Shown: positions 42,782 to 52,147 of the stretch, in pieces | Layout of the letters: each line of letters opens with the position of its first letter | Numbering within the stretch: position 1 is the first letter of the stretch | Assembly (NCBI GenBank): GCA_963808725.1 | Contig: CAWEGO010000004.1 | Location: 220,399-284,398, forward strand | Direction: 5' to 3' | Origin: JAHFUA01 sp963808725 | GTDB taxonomy: Bacteria; Acidobacteriota; Terriglobia; Terriglobales; Acidobacteriaceae | Length of the DNA: 64,000 bases | Position numbers and translations under genes: made by a program | The notes under the pieces: model-generated | The model's database searches: none | What the model saw: the letters and a program-made list of their open reading frames with translations, nothing else | Told to the model about the DNA's origin: nothing

Positions 42782-43819
42782 TCACGACCAGCGGCGGAAA
42801 AACAATGCCTGCTCCGCGATGGTCTCGGTGCGGGCTGTGAGAGCCGCCAGTTGCTGCTTGTTCAGCGGCGTGAACTCGCGGGCGAGCCTGACGTTCTCTT
42901 CCAACTGCGCCACGTTGTCGCAGCCGATGATGACGGTGCTCACCGGCAGCGAGAGCACGTAGTAGAGCGCATCCTTCATGGTGAGCGGCCCCGCCTGCGT
43001 CTTGCCATGAGCATACGCGCCTACTGCGGGCCAGTTGGAAATCAGCCGTCCGCGCGAGGGAATCTTCATCCCGATGATGCCCATCTGCTTCTCCACCGCC
43101 AGCGGAAGCAGCTTCTCCTGGAAGCTGAGGTGATGTTTGTCGGCGGCGTTGACCGCCATCAGGATCTGGTCGAAAGGGAAGCGGCGAAGGCATTCCATCA
43201 GCAGTTCGGGGTCAGTGTGCCCGGTCACGCCCAGGTAGCGGACCATCTTCTGCTCGCGCGCCTGCAGCAGCGCTTCCAGCGCTCCGCCCTTGGCGAAGAT
43301 GCGGTCCACGTCATCCTGCGTGTCGATGTGGTGGAGTTGCCAGGCATCGAGGTGGTCGGTGTTGAGGAGCCGGAGCGATTCCTCGAGCAGACGCAGCGAG
43401 CCGTCGCGGCTGCGGTCGTGGGTCTTGCTGGCCAGGTAGACCTGATTGCGGCGCCGCTTCATTACCTGTCCGATATAGCGCTGGCTCCAGCGCTTGCCGC
43501 CGCCGTACATCGCCGCGGTGTCGATGTAGTTGACGCCCAGATCGAGCGCCCGCTCGACGATGGCCACGGCCGCGGCCTCGTTGTCCGGTTGCTCGATGGC
43601 CGCCTGCCCGCCCAGGCTGAAGAGGCCGGCGCGGTATCGGGTGCGCCCCAGGTTGCGCGTGGGCATGGCGTCCGGGGTAGCAGGATTCGCGGGCAGCGGC
43701 GGCAGCGCCGACGCCGTCCGGCTCAGCACACCGCCGGCCACCAGTCCGGCGGTGGCCACTCCGGTTTGTTTGAGGAAGTTGCGGCGCGAGGAGGCGGGTT
43801 TCTGCGAATCGTCTTTCAT
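42782..43819 (-). CDS. Tat-exported aldo/keto reductase
   Basis: A 345-residue protein with a twin-arginine signal (SSRRNFLKQTG) and an aldo/keto reductase barrel. Catalytic residues of the AKR family are recognisable as Asp in DTAAMYGGGK, Tyr in the same motif, Lys in YLASKTH and His in WQLHHID. Tat export suggests the folded, cofactor-loaded enzyme works outside the cytoplasm. Substrate unknown. It lies 99 bp upstream of the kinase gene on the same strand. Confidence 0.88.
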   Translation of the reverse strand: MKDDSQKPASSRRNFLKQTGVATAGLVAGGVLSRTASALPPLPANPATPDAMPTRNLGRTRYRAGLFSLGGQAAIEQPDNEAAAVAIVERALDLGVNYIDTAAMYGGGKRWSQRYIGQVMKRRRNQVYLASKTHDRSRDGSLRLLEESLRLLNTDHLDAWQLHHIDTQDDVDRIFAKGGALEALLQAREQKMVRYLGVTGHTDPELLMECLRRFPFDQILMAVNAADKHHLSFQEKLLPLAVEKQMGIIGMKIPSRGRLISNWPAVGAYAHGKTQAGPLTMKDALYYVLSLPVSTVIIGCDNVAQLEENVRLAREFTPLNKQQLAALTARTETIAEQALFFRRWS

Positions 43820-43903
43820 AGCGCACCCATTACCAGATTTTAGACGCTCGAATCAGTGATGGGTATCACCCGCCGAAAGCCGGGTTGCCCGGAGTACTGG
43901 GTT

Positions 43904-45289
43904 CTACTGGTCCACGTACTTCACGTCCGTGGCCTTGCCAACTACGTCGATCTGGGTGGGAGTGAGCGTGGGCGTGGTGGCGGGAGCGGTAGTGTCGTAA
44001 ATTCGCAACTTGCCCACACAGGGCTGCTGACCCGCGCAATCGGGGCTTCCAGCGGCTACATCTTCTATTACGTACATCACGTTGCGTTCGCTGATGGCGG
44101 CCATTCCGGTAACGTTTCCAGTACCGTTGTCTGAGGCGCCGTCAACTCCGGATTGGCTGGTTCCGGTATCGAAGATGCTCAGGCAGCCGTTCGTGCAGGT
44201 GGGCCCGGCGCCAATGAAGAGCTTGTTGTTACTGCCCAGGGCCATGACCGTGTGAGTGCCGTCACTGATGGGGGCGGTAGCGGTCGGACCGTTCGCCAGG
44301 TTGGTTGTGTCGAGCACAGAGAGTGTGCCGCAGACAGTGGCGATGACGGGGTTGCAGAAACTAGCCGGCTGGTTTGCAGGAGGCGGCGTTCCGGCCACGT
44401 AGAGCGTGGTTCCACTGAGCAGTCCGACGGTGGCGGCCGGAACCGGGACCGGCGTTCCCGGGGTGGGTGGGGTGGTAGTCAGATCCACCATGGTGACACT
44501 AGCGGTCGTGCCTCCGCATTCCGGACCACAATTGAGGATGTAAGCCTTGGTCCCGTCGGTCGAAAAAACGCCAAATGCCGGCTTGTCGAAGGCCGCTCCA
44601 TACATCAGCGTGCCCGCGGTGGCGGGCGTGGTCTGGGCGAGGCCGGTGTCGATCACGGTAAACGCATCCTGCTGGTCGGCGGGGCCGCCCAAGATCAGCA
44701 GCTTGCTGTCCGTTGGGCTTTTCACCAGAGTGGTGGCGACGTTCAACGGCACATAAAGCATACTGATGGGATCCAACGCCACGTTCACGGTGCCAGTGAT
44801 GTCAAAGTTGGTGTAAATGTCCAGCACCTCGACCACGTTGGCGTATCCGCCGCAGTAAGCCTGTGGGCAATTGGGCACGGCGGCGAAGCCGACGGTGTCG
44901 CCGGACAGCGAGGCGTAGCCCGCAATTATGTTGGGCGGAACGGTGGGCAGAGTGATTCTCCCCAGAACCGATTCGAGGTGGTTGGAGACTATGACCAGCG
45001 AGCCGTCTCCCGCATCGAACACCAGCGTGATGGTCTTGTCGGCCGAGAGCACCATGGTTCCGGGCAGGCTGCCGGTGGGGATGGTGAAACCGGACTCCTC
45101 GTCGATGGCCGCATCCTCAATGTGCAAACTGCCGCTGCAGCTGCCGGGAGTGTCGCAGTCGTCGGAAACGAAGGCGCGCTTGGTCAGGCCGCTAACGGCC
45201 CCACCGCTGCTTCCGCAGGCGGCCAGGGCCAGAATCGCGAGAGACAGGGCGACGACAACAACTCCCTTCCAATCCGTAAGATGACTCAT
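43904..45289 (-). CDS. Secreted lipoprotein with beta-propeller-like repeats
   Basis: A 461-residue protein with a lipobox (LAILALAACGSS) near residue 25. The body has repeats of surface-type segments such as STDGTKAYILNCGP and ALGSNNKLFIGAGP, which look like beta-propeller blades, and several Cys pairs. The true start is ATG 45289; the frame extends further upstream without start signals. Function unknown; possibly a surface or adhesive lipoprotein. Confidence 0.75.
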   Translation of the reverse strand: MSHLTDWKGVVVVALSLAILALAACGSSGGAVSGLTKRAFVSDDCDTPGSCSGSLHIEDAAIDEESGFTIPTGSLPGTMVLSADKTITLVFDAGDGSLVIVSNHLESVLGRITLPTVPPNIIAGYASLSGDTVGFAAVPNCPQAYCGGYANVVEVLDIYTNFDITGTVNVALDPISMLYVPLNVATTLVKSPTDSKLLILGGPADQQDAFTVIDTGLAQTTPATAGTLMYGAAFDKPAFGVFSTDGTKAYILNCGPECGGTTASVTMVDLTTTPPTPGTPVPVPAATVGLLSGTTLYVAGTPPPANQPASFCNPVIATVCGTLSVLDTTNLANGPTATAPISDGTHTVMALGSNNKLFIGAGPTCTNGCLSIFDTGTSQSGVDGASDNGTGNVTGMAAISERNVMYVIEDVAAGSPDCAGQQPCVGKLRIYDTTAPATTPTLTPTQIDVVGKATDVKYVDQ

Positions 45290-45336
45290 CAAGATAGGGT
45301 TCGTCCGCAAGAGTTTGTGATTATAACAAAGCGCCG

Positions 45337-46140
45337 CTAGGGATTGCGCCCGGCGATCAGCCACATGTTGTCGCTGGTAGGAAAACGGTCGAGGATTCCG
45401 AAGCGTAGCACCTGGAACCCTGCCTGGACGAGCAGCGCCCTCAGCCCTGGCGGGGTGAAATAGTTCACATGATCGGGAAAGCGGAACCCGCACCAGCGTG
45501 CGCCCCGCACGCCGCGGTTCCACGAGCCGTAGTTCGGCACCTTGACGATGAGGCAGGAGTTCGGGCGCATCACCCGGCGGGCAGCCGCGAGCACGGCGCA
45601 CGGCTCCGGCTCGTGCTCGAGAAAGCCGGTCATGATCACGCCGGTGAAGAAGCCGGCGTCGAACTGGCCGAGCGCTGAGAGCGCGTCGCCCTTCACTACC
45701 CGGCCGCCGCGCCGCGCAAAACGCTCCTGAGCCAGTCGGCTGAGCTCGGCGGAAATCTCGATCCCATAAGGAACGAACTGGCGCGGAAGCCGCTCCAGGG
45801 TGTGCCCGTCCGAGCAGCCGACATCCAGCACCGGCCCGGGAGCAAAGTAGTGCTCCGCCCAGGAAACCAGCTTGTCGCGACCCAGCAGGCGCTGCCACAC
45901 CGCCTTGGGGAAGCGCGCGGCGCGGTAGAGGAACGGGTTGCGGCGCCGCCGGATTTCCGCCTCCGCCGCGTACGTCTTCTCCCAGGCCAACTCGTCGGCG
46001 AGGGCGGAATACTGGGCGGGGTTTTCCAGGTACACCATCCCGCATTGGGAGCACCGCTTCAGAGTCCAGGGGGGCCGGGAATAGCGGTGGGGTGGTTGCG
46101 AGGCGTTGTCGCGTCCGCAGAGAGGGCAGGCCCGAGTCAC
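45337..46140 (-). CDS. Class I methyltransferase with N-terminal zinc ribbon
   Basis: A 267-residue protein. Residues 5-35 hold CPLCG and CSQCG pairs (a zinc ribbon), then a Rossmann methyltransferase with VLDVGCSDGHTLERLP (motif I) near residue 103 and an acidic motif II (YGIEIS). Similar zinc-ribbon methyltransferases act in O-antigen or secondary-metabolite clusters. The start is GTG 46140. It follows the toxin-antitoxin pair on the same strand. Confidence 0.85.
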   Translation of the reverse strand: MTRACPLCGRDNASQPPHRYSRPPWTLKRCSQCGMVYLENPAQYSALADELAWEKTYAAEAEIRRRRNPFLYRAARFPKAVWQRLLGRDKLVSWAEHYFAPGPVLDVGCSDGHTLERLPRQFVPYGIEISAELSRLAQERFARRGGRVVKGDALSALGQFDAGFFTGVIMTGFLEHEPEPCAVLAAARRVMRPNSCLIVKVPNYGSWNRGVRGARWCGFRFPDHVNYFTPPGLRALLVQAGFQVLRFGILDRFPTSDNMWLIAGRNP

Positions 46141-46149
46141 TTCTAGAGA

Positions 46150-46479
46150 TTAGACCAGACCCGCTGCCAGGCTTTCCAGCCGCTGCAGCGTGTCAGGATA
46201 CCGGCGGACCAGCAGGACAAGGGCAGCAGCTTGCGGATTCGGCTTCGCGCGGCCCTGCTCCCACTTCTCCAGCGTCCGTTCGTTGATGCGAAGCTTCCGC
46301 GCGAAAACCGCCCTCGAACAGCGCAGCCTCTGGCGCGTTTGCCGGATGAGCTTGGAATCCACCTCGGGGAGCGGCTTAGCTTCGACCTTGTAGCTGCGCA
46401 GCGTAATCTGGCCTTCGCGGTGGGCCTTCATTGCAGCCACGCCTTCCATCAGCTCACTGAAGATCTTTCTCTTTGCCAT
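46150..46479 (-). CDS. Antitoxin with Xre-type helix-turn-helix (HigA family)
   Basis: A 109-residue protein with an HTH (CSRAVFARKLRINERTLEKWEQG) and a Pro-rich linker before it, as in HigA/MqsA-type antitoxins. It should bind the toxin and repress the operon. Start ATG 46479 overlaps the toxin stop by one base (TGATG). Toxin-first order is typical of higBA loci. Confidence 0.88.
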   Translation of the reverse strand: MAKRKIFSELMEGVAAMKAHREGQITLRSYKVEAKPLPEVDSKLIRQTRQRLRCSRAVFARKLRINERTLEKWEQGRAKPNPQAAALVLLVRRYPDTLQRLESLAAGLV

Positions 46480-46853
46480 CACCGTTTCCTTCTCGGCGCG
46501 CCTCGCCGCGCGGCCCGTGCCTCCGCACGTGCCCGCAATTCCAGTTCGAGAGCGGCCCGCAGCGCCTTTTTCTCCTTCGCGCTCAAGTCCGCGGCTTCAT
46601 CTTTGCCGTACAGCGTCACCAGCCAAATCTGCTGCTCAGATTCAAAGTAGAAGTAAATGATCCGAAGTCCACCCCTGCGACCCTTGCCGCGCCTGGGATC
46701 CGCCCAGCGGACTTTCCGGAGGCCGCCGGTCCCCGACATCATGTCCCCAAGATCCGGGTTCGTCGCTAGCTCAGCTTGCAGTGCCCGATAGCCCTCATCA
46801 TCCAGGTACTGGCGCACATATCGAGTGAAGGCCGGAGCTTCAATGAATTCCAT
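46479..46853 (-). CDS. RelE/HigB-type toxin
   Basis: A 124-residue toxin starting MEFIEAPAFTRYV. The family segment GLRKVRWADPRRGKGRRGG followed by LVTLYGKDEAADLS is typical of RelE/HigB2 toxins that cleave mRNA in the ribosome. The C-terminal tail is strongly basic. ATG 46853 is preferred to GTG 46874, which would leave only an 8-base leader after the promoter. Overlaps the antitoxin start. Confidence 0.85.
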   Translation of the reverse strand: MEFIEAPAFTRYVRQYLDDEGYRALQAELATNPDLGDMMSGTGGLRKVRWADPRRGKGRRGGLRIIYFYFESEQQIWLVTLYGKDEAADLSAKEKKALRAALELELRARAEARAARRGAPRRKR

Positions 46854-46888
46854 CGCGCACAGTAAGTACGCCACTAACGCATTGTATT

Positions 46889-46917
46889 ATCCTACTCTAT
46901 CGGCGTATAGTCGTCAA
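46889..46917 (-). promoter_or_regulatory. Promoter of the toxin-antitoxin operon
   Basis: On the minus strand a -35 TTGACG (46912-46917) is separated by 17 bp from a -10 TAGGAT (46889-46894), in the gap before the toxin gene. HigA-type antitoxins usually repress at such a site. Confidence 0.5.
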
Positions 46918-46923
46918 TCGGGG

Positions 46924-47865
<942 letters not shown>

Positions 47866-47868
47866 AGG

Positions 47869-49425
47869 CTATTTCTTCTTCTTTCGCGCAGCGGATTTCT
47901 TGGGAGGTTGTGGCTTGGCGGGCGCCGCCGGCGCTTTCTTGGGGGCAGGTGGTTTCGCCGCAGCCTTGGTGGCCGGCGGAGCAGGAGAAACCTGCTTCTG
48001 AACAGCCTGCTTTACCGGCGCAGCGACTACCGCGGCGGCCGGTTCGGCGGCTTTGCTCTTCTTGCCGTGCTTGCCGCCGACGGGAGCGGGCGCAGCCTCA
48101 GCGGCTTTGGCTCCGCGTCGCTTGGGCGGCGGAGGCGGCGGAGCCGGTGGCGGCGGCGCGAACGGCTTCAGGAATTTCAGGATCTCGGTGCGCGAACGCA
48201 ATTTGCCGTCGAGCAATAGATAAAAGGTATCTTCCGCCAGCTTGGGATAGATCGGCAGTTCCGGCGTGATGTGCAGCTCGGCCATCTCCGGCAGCGGCAG
48301 CTTGTCCTTCATCTGGCGCCACTTGGTGAAGAAGTTGCGGATTTTCTGGGCCACAGCCTGGTTGCTGGTGGTGGTCTCGAGGAACAGGATGATCTCAGCA
48401 CGCGCCGCAGAAAGCAGCTTCCAGGCGAGCGATGGCGTGGCTGCTTCCTTGCCGCCGAGGCGCTTGGCGAGTTCTTTGGCGTCGTCGTCCAGCTTGCGCC
48501 AGCTCTCCACGAAGCTCTTGCGCGGCATCAGCCTCTGCATGGCCGCAATGTCGCGGTCGCCCAGGCGGTGGGTAAGGAAGTACATCACCGCCGGGGCCGC
48601 GTCCAGCGTGTAGCCCAGATCCAGCATCTGCTGCTTGGTTTTGAGCAACTGCCCGAGCGACGCCGTATCCACCTTGCTCGCCGACCAGTGCGGGTTGAGC
48701 ACCTTCAGCCAGCCTTCCTTCTCGTACAGGCGAAGCAAGTGCAACGGATCGTCCTCGTAGGCGATCTGCTCGATCTCGTAGCCGACGGCGCGGTCGGAGA
48801 TGTTGTCGATGTAATTGCCTTCGCGGGCGGCGTCGAAGCGGGCTTGCGTGCGCTCCTCCAGCGCGAAGTGGAAGCGAGCGGTGAAGCGGGTGGCCCGGAT
48901 CAGTCGCGACGGTTCTTCATAGAAGGCGTAGTTGTGCAGGACGCGGATCAGCTTGGCTTCGATATCGGCCACGCCGTTGAAGGGGTCGAGCAGCAGTCCG
49001 CGCGAACCGGGATTGAGCGACAGCGCCATGGCATTGATGGTGAAGTCGCGGCGGCGGAGGTCGTCGCTGATGGTGCCGGAGGCGATCTCCGGCGGCCGCC
49101 CCGGCTTCTCGTAGCGCTCCGACCGCGCCATGGCGATCTCGGAGCGCACGTTGCCGGGCAGCAGCACGTACATCGAGCGCAGGTCTTCGTCCACGCCCTG
49201 CAGGACGGCGCCCGCCTTCTCCAGCTCGCGCTGCAGCTTGAGCGCGTTGCCCTGCACCGTAAAATCCAGGTCACGGATGGGAAAGCCGCTGATGAGGTCG
49301 CGGATAGCGCCGCCCGTCAGATAGACGTTCATCTCCTGCCCGCGCGCCAGGTCCTGCACCAGGGCCACGGCCCGCTGCTGGTCCGGCGTGAGCCGGCTCT
49401 CCATCATGTAGATGTAATCAGCCAT
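47869..49425 (-). CDS. Class II CCA-adding enzyme / poly(A) polymerase with basic tail
   Basis: A 518-residue nucleotidyltransferase. The head has GGAIRDLISGFPIRDLDFTV (the acidic DxD), RRRDFTINAMALSL and the RNA-binding segment EEPSRLIRATRFTARF. The neck-body matches class II tRNA nucleotidyltransferase/PcnB. The last 90 residues are rich in Pro, Ala and Lys (for example AAKPPAPKKAPAAPAKP), an unusual addition that may bind RNA or partners. It either adds CCA to tRNA or poly(A) to RNA; I cannot tell which. Confidence 0.85.
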   Translation of the reverse strand: MADYIYMMESRLTPDQQRAVALVQDLARGQEMNVYLTGGAIRDLISGFPIRDLDFTVQGNALKLQRELEKAGAVLQGVDEDLRSMYVLLPGNVRSEIAMARSERYEKPGRPPEIASGTISDDLRRRDFTINAMALSLNPGSRGLLLDPFNGVADIEAKLIRVLHNYAFYEEPSRLIRATRFTARFHFALEERTQARFDAAREGNYIDNISDRAVGYEIEQIAYEDDPLHLLRLYEKEGWLKVLNPHWSASKVDTASLGQLLKTKQQMLDLGYTLDAAPAVMYFLTHRLGDRDIAAMQRLMPRKSFVESWRKLDDDAKELAKRLGGKEAATPSLAWKLLSAARAEIILFLETTTSNQAVAQKIRNFFTKWRQMKDKLPLPEMAELHITPELPIYPKLAEDTFYLLLDGKLRSRTEILKFLKPFAPPPPAPPPPPPKRRGAKAAEAAPAPVGGKHGKKSKAAEPAAAVVAAPVKQAVQKQVSPAPPATKAAAKPPAPKKAPAAPAKPQPPKKSAARKKKK

Positions 49426-49667
49426 TCTGCATCGTCGTGCTACCGTGCCGACGCGTTACGGACACACTACCGGCCCACCTGCGGTGTCCCTTTTTTGCAC
49501 GAGGGCGCAGGCCGGGACCGAAGCAGGATTGAGTGGCCAGATGTAAGTGACTCCGAGCAATAGACTTAGCCGCACGCTTCCCAGGGCCCGCACAAACGAA
49601 ACACCATAGCACAAAGGTTTACAATTTGGCTACAGGTTGCAGCCCAAGCGCGCAAGCGGCGGCAAAA

Positions 49668-50222
49668 ATGCGACAATCACCGAAGCCTGCTGTAGAGACG
49701 CAGCTCGCTGCATCTCCGGGAAGAATTTTGAAATCGTCCACCCACAAGAAGGTGATCGTCCGCAAGATGGATCGCGACACCATGCAGGGCTACGTCGCGC
49801 CCGCCAGCTTTGTGGTCGAGGGCAAGCTGGAGCTGATGAACACCGCCGGCAAGGTGGTGCTCATCGAGCTGGCCGACGTCAAGGGCGTCTACTTCGTGCG
49901 CGAGTTCGCCGACATGGACGCCTCGGCGCGCAAAACCTTCGCCACCCGCCCGCGCACCGAGGGACTGTGGGTGCGGCTGAAATTCCGCGACAACGATGTG
50001 CTGGAAGGGCTCATGCCCAACGACCTGACGCAGCTTTCCAGAGACGGCTTCCTCATCAACCCTCCCGACAGCCGCGGCAATCTGCAGCGTATCTTCGTGC
50101 CCCGGAGCGCGCTGGCCGAGCTGACGGTGCTGGGCGTGATCGGAGGGCCAGCAGCCCGCCGCCGGCATCCGCGCGCCGCGCCCGCGGCAGATTCCCGCCA
50201 GGTGCCGATGTTCACGGAGTAG
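49668..50222 (+). CDS. DUF6982-domain protein
   Basis: A 184-residue cytoplasmic protein. Its core (KVIVRKMDRDTMQGYV, LADVKGVYFVREF, LWVRLKFRDNDVLEG, IFVPRSALAELTVLG) matches DUF6982, a small domain found in Acidobacteriota and related phyla, often near signalling genes. The start at ATG 49668 is chosen over TTG 49626; neither has a strong Shine-Dalgarno. Function unknown. Its stop codon lies at the edge of a heptamer array. Confidence 0.75.
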   Translation: MRQSPKPAVETQLAASPGRILKSSTHKKVIVRKMDRDTMQGYVAPASFVVEGKLELMNTAGKVVLIELADVKGVYFVREFADMDASARKTFATRPRTEGLWVRLKFRDNDVLEGLMPNDLTQLSRDGFLINPPDSRGNLQRIFVPRSALAELTVLGVIGGPAARRRHPRAAPAADSRQVPMFTE

Positions 50223-50224
50223 AA

Positions 50225-50252
50225 GTACTCGGTACTCAGTACTCGGTACTCA
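50225..50252. repeat. Heptamer word array (GTACTCR-type)
   Basis: Four exact-phase 7-bp units, alternating GTACTCG and GTACTCA, begin two bases after the DUF6982 stop codon. Confidence 0.8.
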
Positions 50253-50260
50253 GAAGCCAT

Positions 50261-50383
50261 CTCATAAATGATTTTGGGAAGGGCACGGCTTCAGCCATGC
50301 CGTCCAGTAAATGATTTTGGGAAGGGCACGGCTTCAGCCGTGCCGTCCAGGGCCGCTAACGATGCGGGCTTTAGCCCCTGAGG
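50261..50383. repeat. Dispersed repeat element, copy 1 (with 43-bp tandem duplication)
   Basis: An element beginning CTCATAAATG and ending GCCCCTGAGG. Inside is a 43-bp unit present twice in tandem (50266-50308 and 50309-50351), each with the palindrome GGCACGGCT/AGCCGTGCC or a variant. The same element lies inverted at 54207-54286. It ends 5 bp from the AspT-like stop codon. Confidence 0.75.
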
Positions 50384-50388
50384 CGATT

Positions 50389-52017
50389 TCACGTCAGCAA
50401 CTGCGCCAGAATAATCTTCGCGATCATGGCCACCGGATACACGGCAGCGTAGGTGAGGTTGGGCGCGTCGGAGTTGGCTTCGCGGGTAGCGTATGCCAGG
50501 CACGCCGGCTGGGTCTGGATGCCGGAGACCAGGCCCATGAGCGAAGCGAACGGGATTTTCAACAGCTTATATCCCACCACCAGGGAAACCAGGGTGACAG
50601 CCAGGGTGACGGCGGCGCCGGCCAGCAGCATCTGGAGGCCGTTCTGGCGGAGGGTCTGCGCGAAGGCGTAACCGGCGCGGATGCCGACACCGGCGAGGAA
50701 GAAGAGCAGCCCGATCTGCCGCAGTGTGAGATTGGAGTGCAGCGGCATGATCCAGGTGATGCGGCCGGTGCGCTCCAGCTTGCCCAGGATCAGGGCGACC
50801 AGCAGCGGCCCGCCAGCGAATCCCAGGCGGATGGTCTCGCCGGGCAGCGGGATGGGCGCCATGCCGACCAGCACGCCCAGCACCATGCCCAGGGCGACAG
50901 AGCCGAAATCGGTTTCGGCGGTGCCGCGGATGGAGTCGCCGAAGAACTGCGAGATGGCAGGGAAGTTCTCGCGGCGGGTGAGCACGCGGACGCGGTCGCC
51001 GAGTTCGAGGCGCGTCTCGCGCGTGGGGATGAAGTCCACGTCGCCGCGGCGCAGGCGCGTGACCGTAGCGCCCATGCTGTTCTCCAGATCGAGCTCGCGG
51101 ATGCGCTTGCCCACGATCTCCTGGCGGGAGACGAAAACGCGGCGGAAATCGAGCTGGGAGCGGTCCAGCTCGATGTGGGCCTCGACGGGCTGGCCGAAGA
51201 TTTGTTCGGCGCGCACCAGGCCGTCCTCATCGCCGACGGCCACCACGATGTCGCGCTGCTCCAGGCGCGTGTCGCCGCGTACAATCTCGCTCGCGTCCCC
51301 ATGCTGGATGCGGCTGACCACGAAGCCGGGGTCGGGATGCAGGCGCAGCACTTCCTCCACCGTGCGCCCGATCACCGCAGGATTCATCACCGCGAAATCA
51401 CGGACGCGGATCTCGGCGGCTTCCGCTGGCGGCTCCATCTCCGGCTTCCACCGGCGGCGCAGCGCGGCGAACGAGACCAGCACCCCAATGACGCCAATCG
51501 GGTAAGCGATGGAGTAGGCAACCACCGGCTCATCGGAAGCGGCGCGAAGCTGCTCGGGAGAAAGCCCGGCCGAGCGGCCGCGCTCGCGCAGCAATTCACG
51601 GGTAGCGGCCAGCGCCGGCGTGTTGGTCATGGCGCCGGTGTAGAGGCCGGCGGCGCGAGCCCGCGTCAGGTGTGCGGGACGAGAGACCAGCAGCGTCACG
51701 CCCGCGCCCAGCACCACGATCACCAGCACGAACAAACTGTCGCGATAGCCTCGCTGGCGCAAAGAGTTGAAGAACTCGGGGCCGCTCTGGATGCCGATGG
51801 TGTAGATGAAAATGATCAGCCCCAGGGTGGGAATCACGTCTGGAATGGAGATCGCCGGCCCCAGCGAGCCCACCGCCAGTCCTACGAACAGAACCCCGGC
51901 GGTGCCTAAACGAAATCCGAAGACGGAAATCTCGCCCAGCAGGTATCCCAGCCCGATCACGATGAAAAGCGTGAGGATGGGATTGTCCGCCAGCGTGGTG
52001 ACAATGGAGCCCGGCAT
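50389..52017 (-). CDS. AspT/YidE-family transporter with two RCK domains
   Basis: A 542-residue membrane protein. Two homologous membrane halves each with about five helices (opening PILTLFIVIGLGYLLGEISV; second half TDFGSVALGMVLGVLVGMAP) enclose two RCK_C (TrkA-C) domains in the cytoplasmic middle (VVSRIQHGDASEIVRGD, VTRLRRGDVDFIPTRE). This matches the aspartate:alanine antiporter/YidE-YbjL family, which exchanges dicarboxylates or amino acids. Substrate unknown. Divergent from lpxD. Confidence 0.88.
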   Translation of the reverse strand: MPGSIVTTLADNPILTLFIVIGLGYLLGEISVFGFRLGTAGVLFVGLAVGSLGPAISIPDVIPTLGLIIFIYTIGIQSGPEFFNSLRQRGYRDSLFVLVIVVLGAGVTLLVSRPAHLTRARAAGLYTGAMTNTPALAATRELLRERGRSAGLSPEQLRAASDEPVVAYSIAYPIGVIGVLVSFAALRRRWKPEMEPPAEAAEIRVRDFAVMNPAVIGRTVEEVLRLHPDPGFVVSRIQHGDASEIVRGDTRLEQRDIVVAVGDEDGLVRAEQIFGQPVEAHIELDRSQLDFRRVFVSRQEIVGKRIRELDLENSMGATVTRLRRGDVDFIPTRETRLELGDRVRVLTRRENFPAISQFFGDSIRGTAETDFGSVALGMVLGVLVGMAPIPLPGETIRLGFAGGPLLVALILGKLERTGRITWIMPLHSNLTLRQIGLLFFLAGVGIRAGYAFAQTLRQNGLQMLLAGAAVTLAVTLVSLVVGYKLLKIPFASLMGLVSGIQTQPACLAYATREANSDAPNLTYAAVYPVAMIAKIILAQLLT

Positions 52018-52096
52018 GCCGCTGGGTTCAGTTTACAGGACGCCGGCGGGAGTGTTCCGCACCCGTCGCTTAGCCGGGCAGAAAAATGAGTGTCAT

Positions 52097-52125
52097 TTGG
52101 AAACCAGTTCCGCGCTGATTAGAAT
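52097..52125 (+). promoter_or_regulatory. Promoter of lpxD
   Basis: -35 TTGGAA (52097-52102), 17-bp spacer and -10 TAGAAT (52120-52125), with a GAGG Shine-Dalgarno 7 bp before the ATG at 52148. Confidence 0.5.
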
Positions 52126-52147
52126 CGACGCGTCTTTGAGGTCTCTC

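Noticed and set aside
45290..46054. Upstream extension of the lipoprotein frame
   Set aside because: It covers the methyltransferase gene in another frame; the lipobox fits only a start at 45289.
48271..49563. 430-codon + strand frame opposite the poly(A) polymerase gene
   Set aside because: Antisense shadow of a conserved enzyme.
50225..50252. Heptamer arrays as CRISPR
   Set aside because: Units are 7-8 bp with no spacers; no cas genes in the window.
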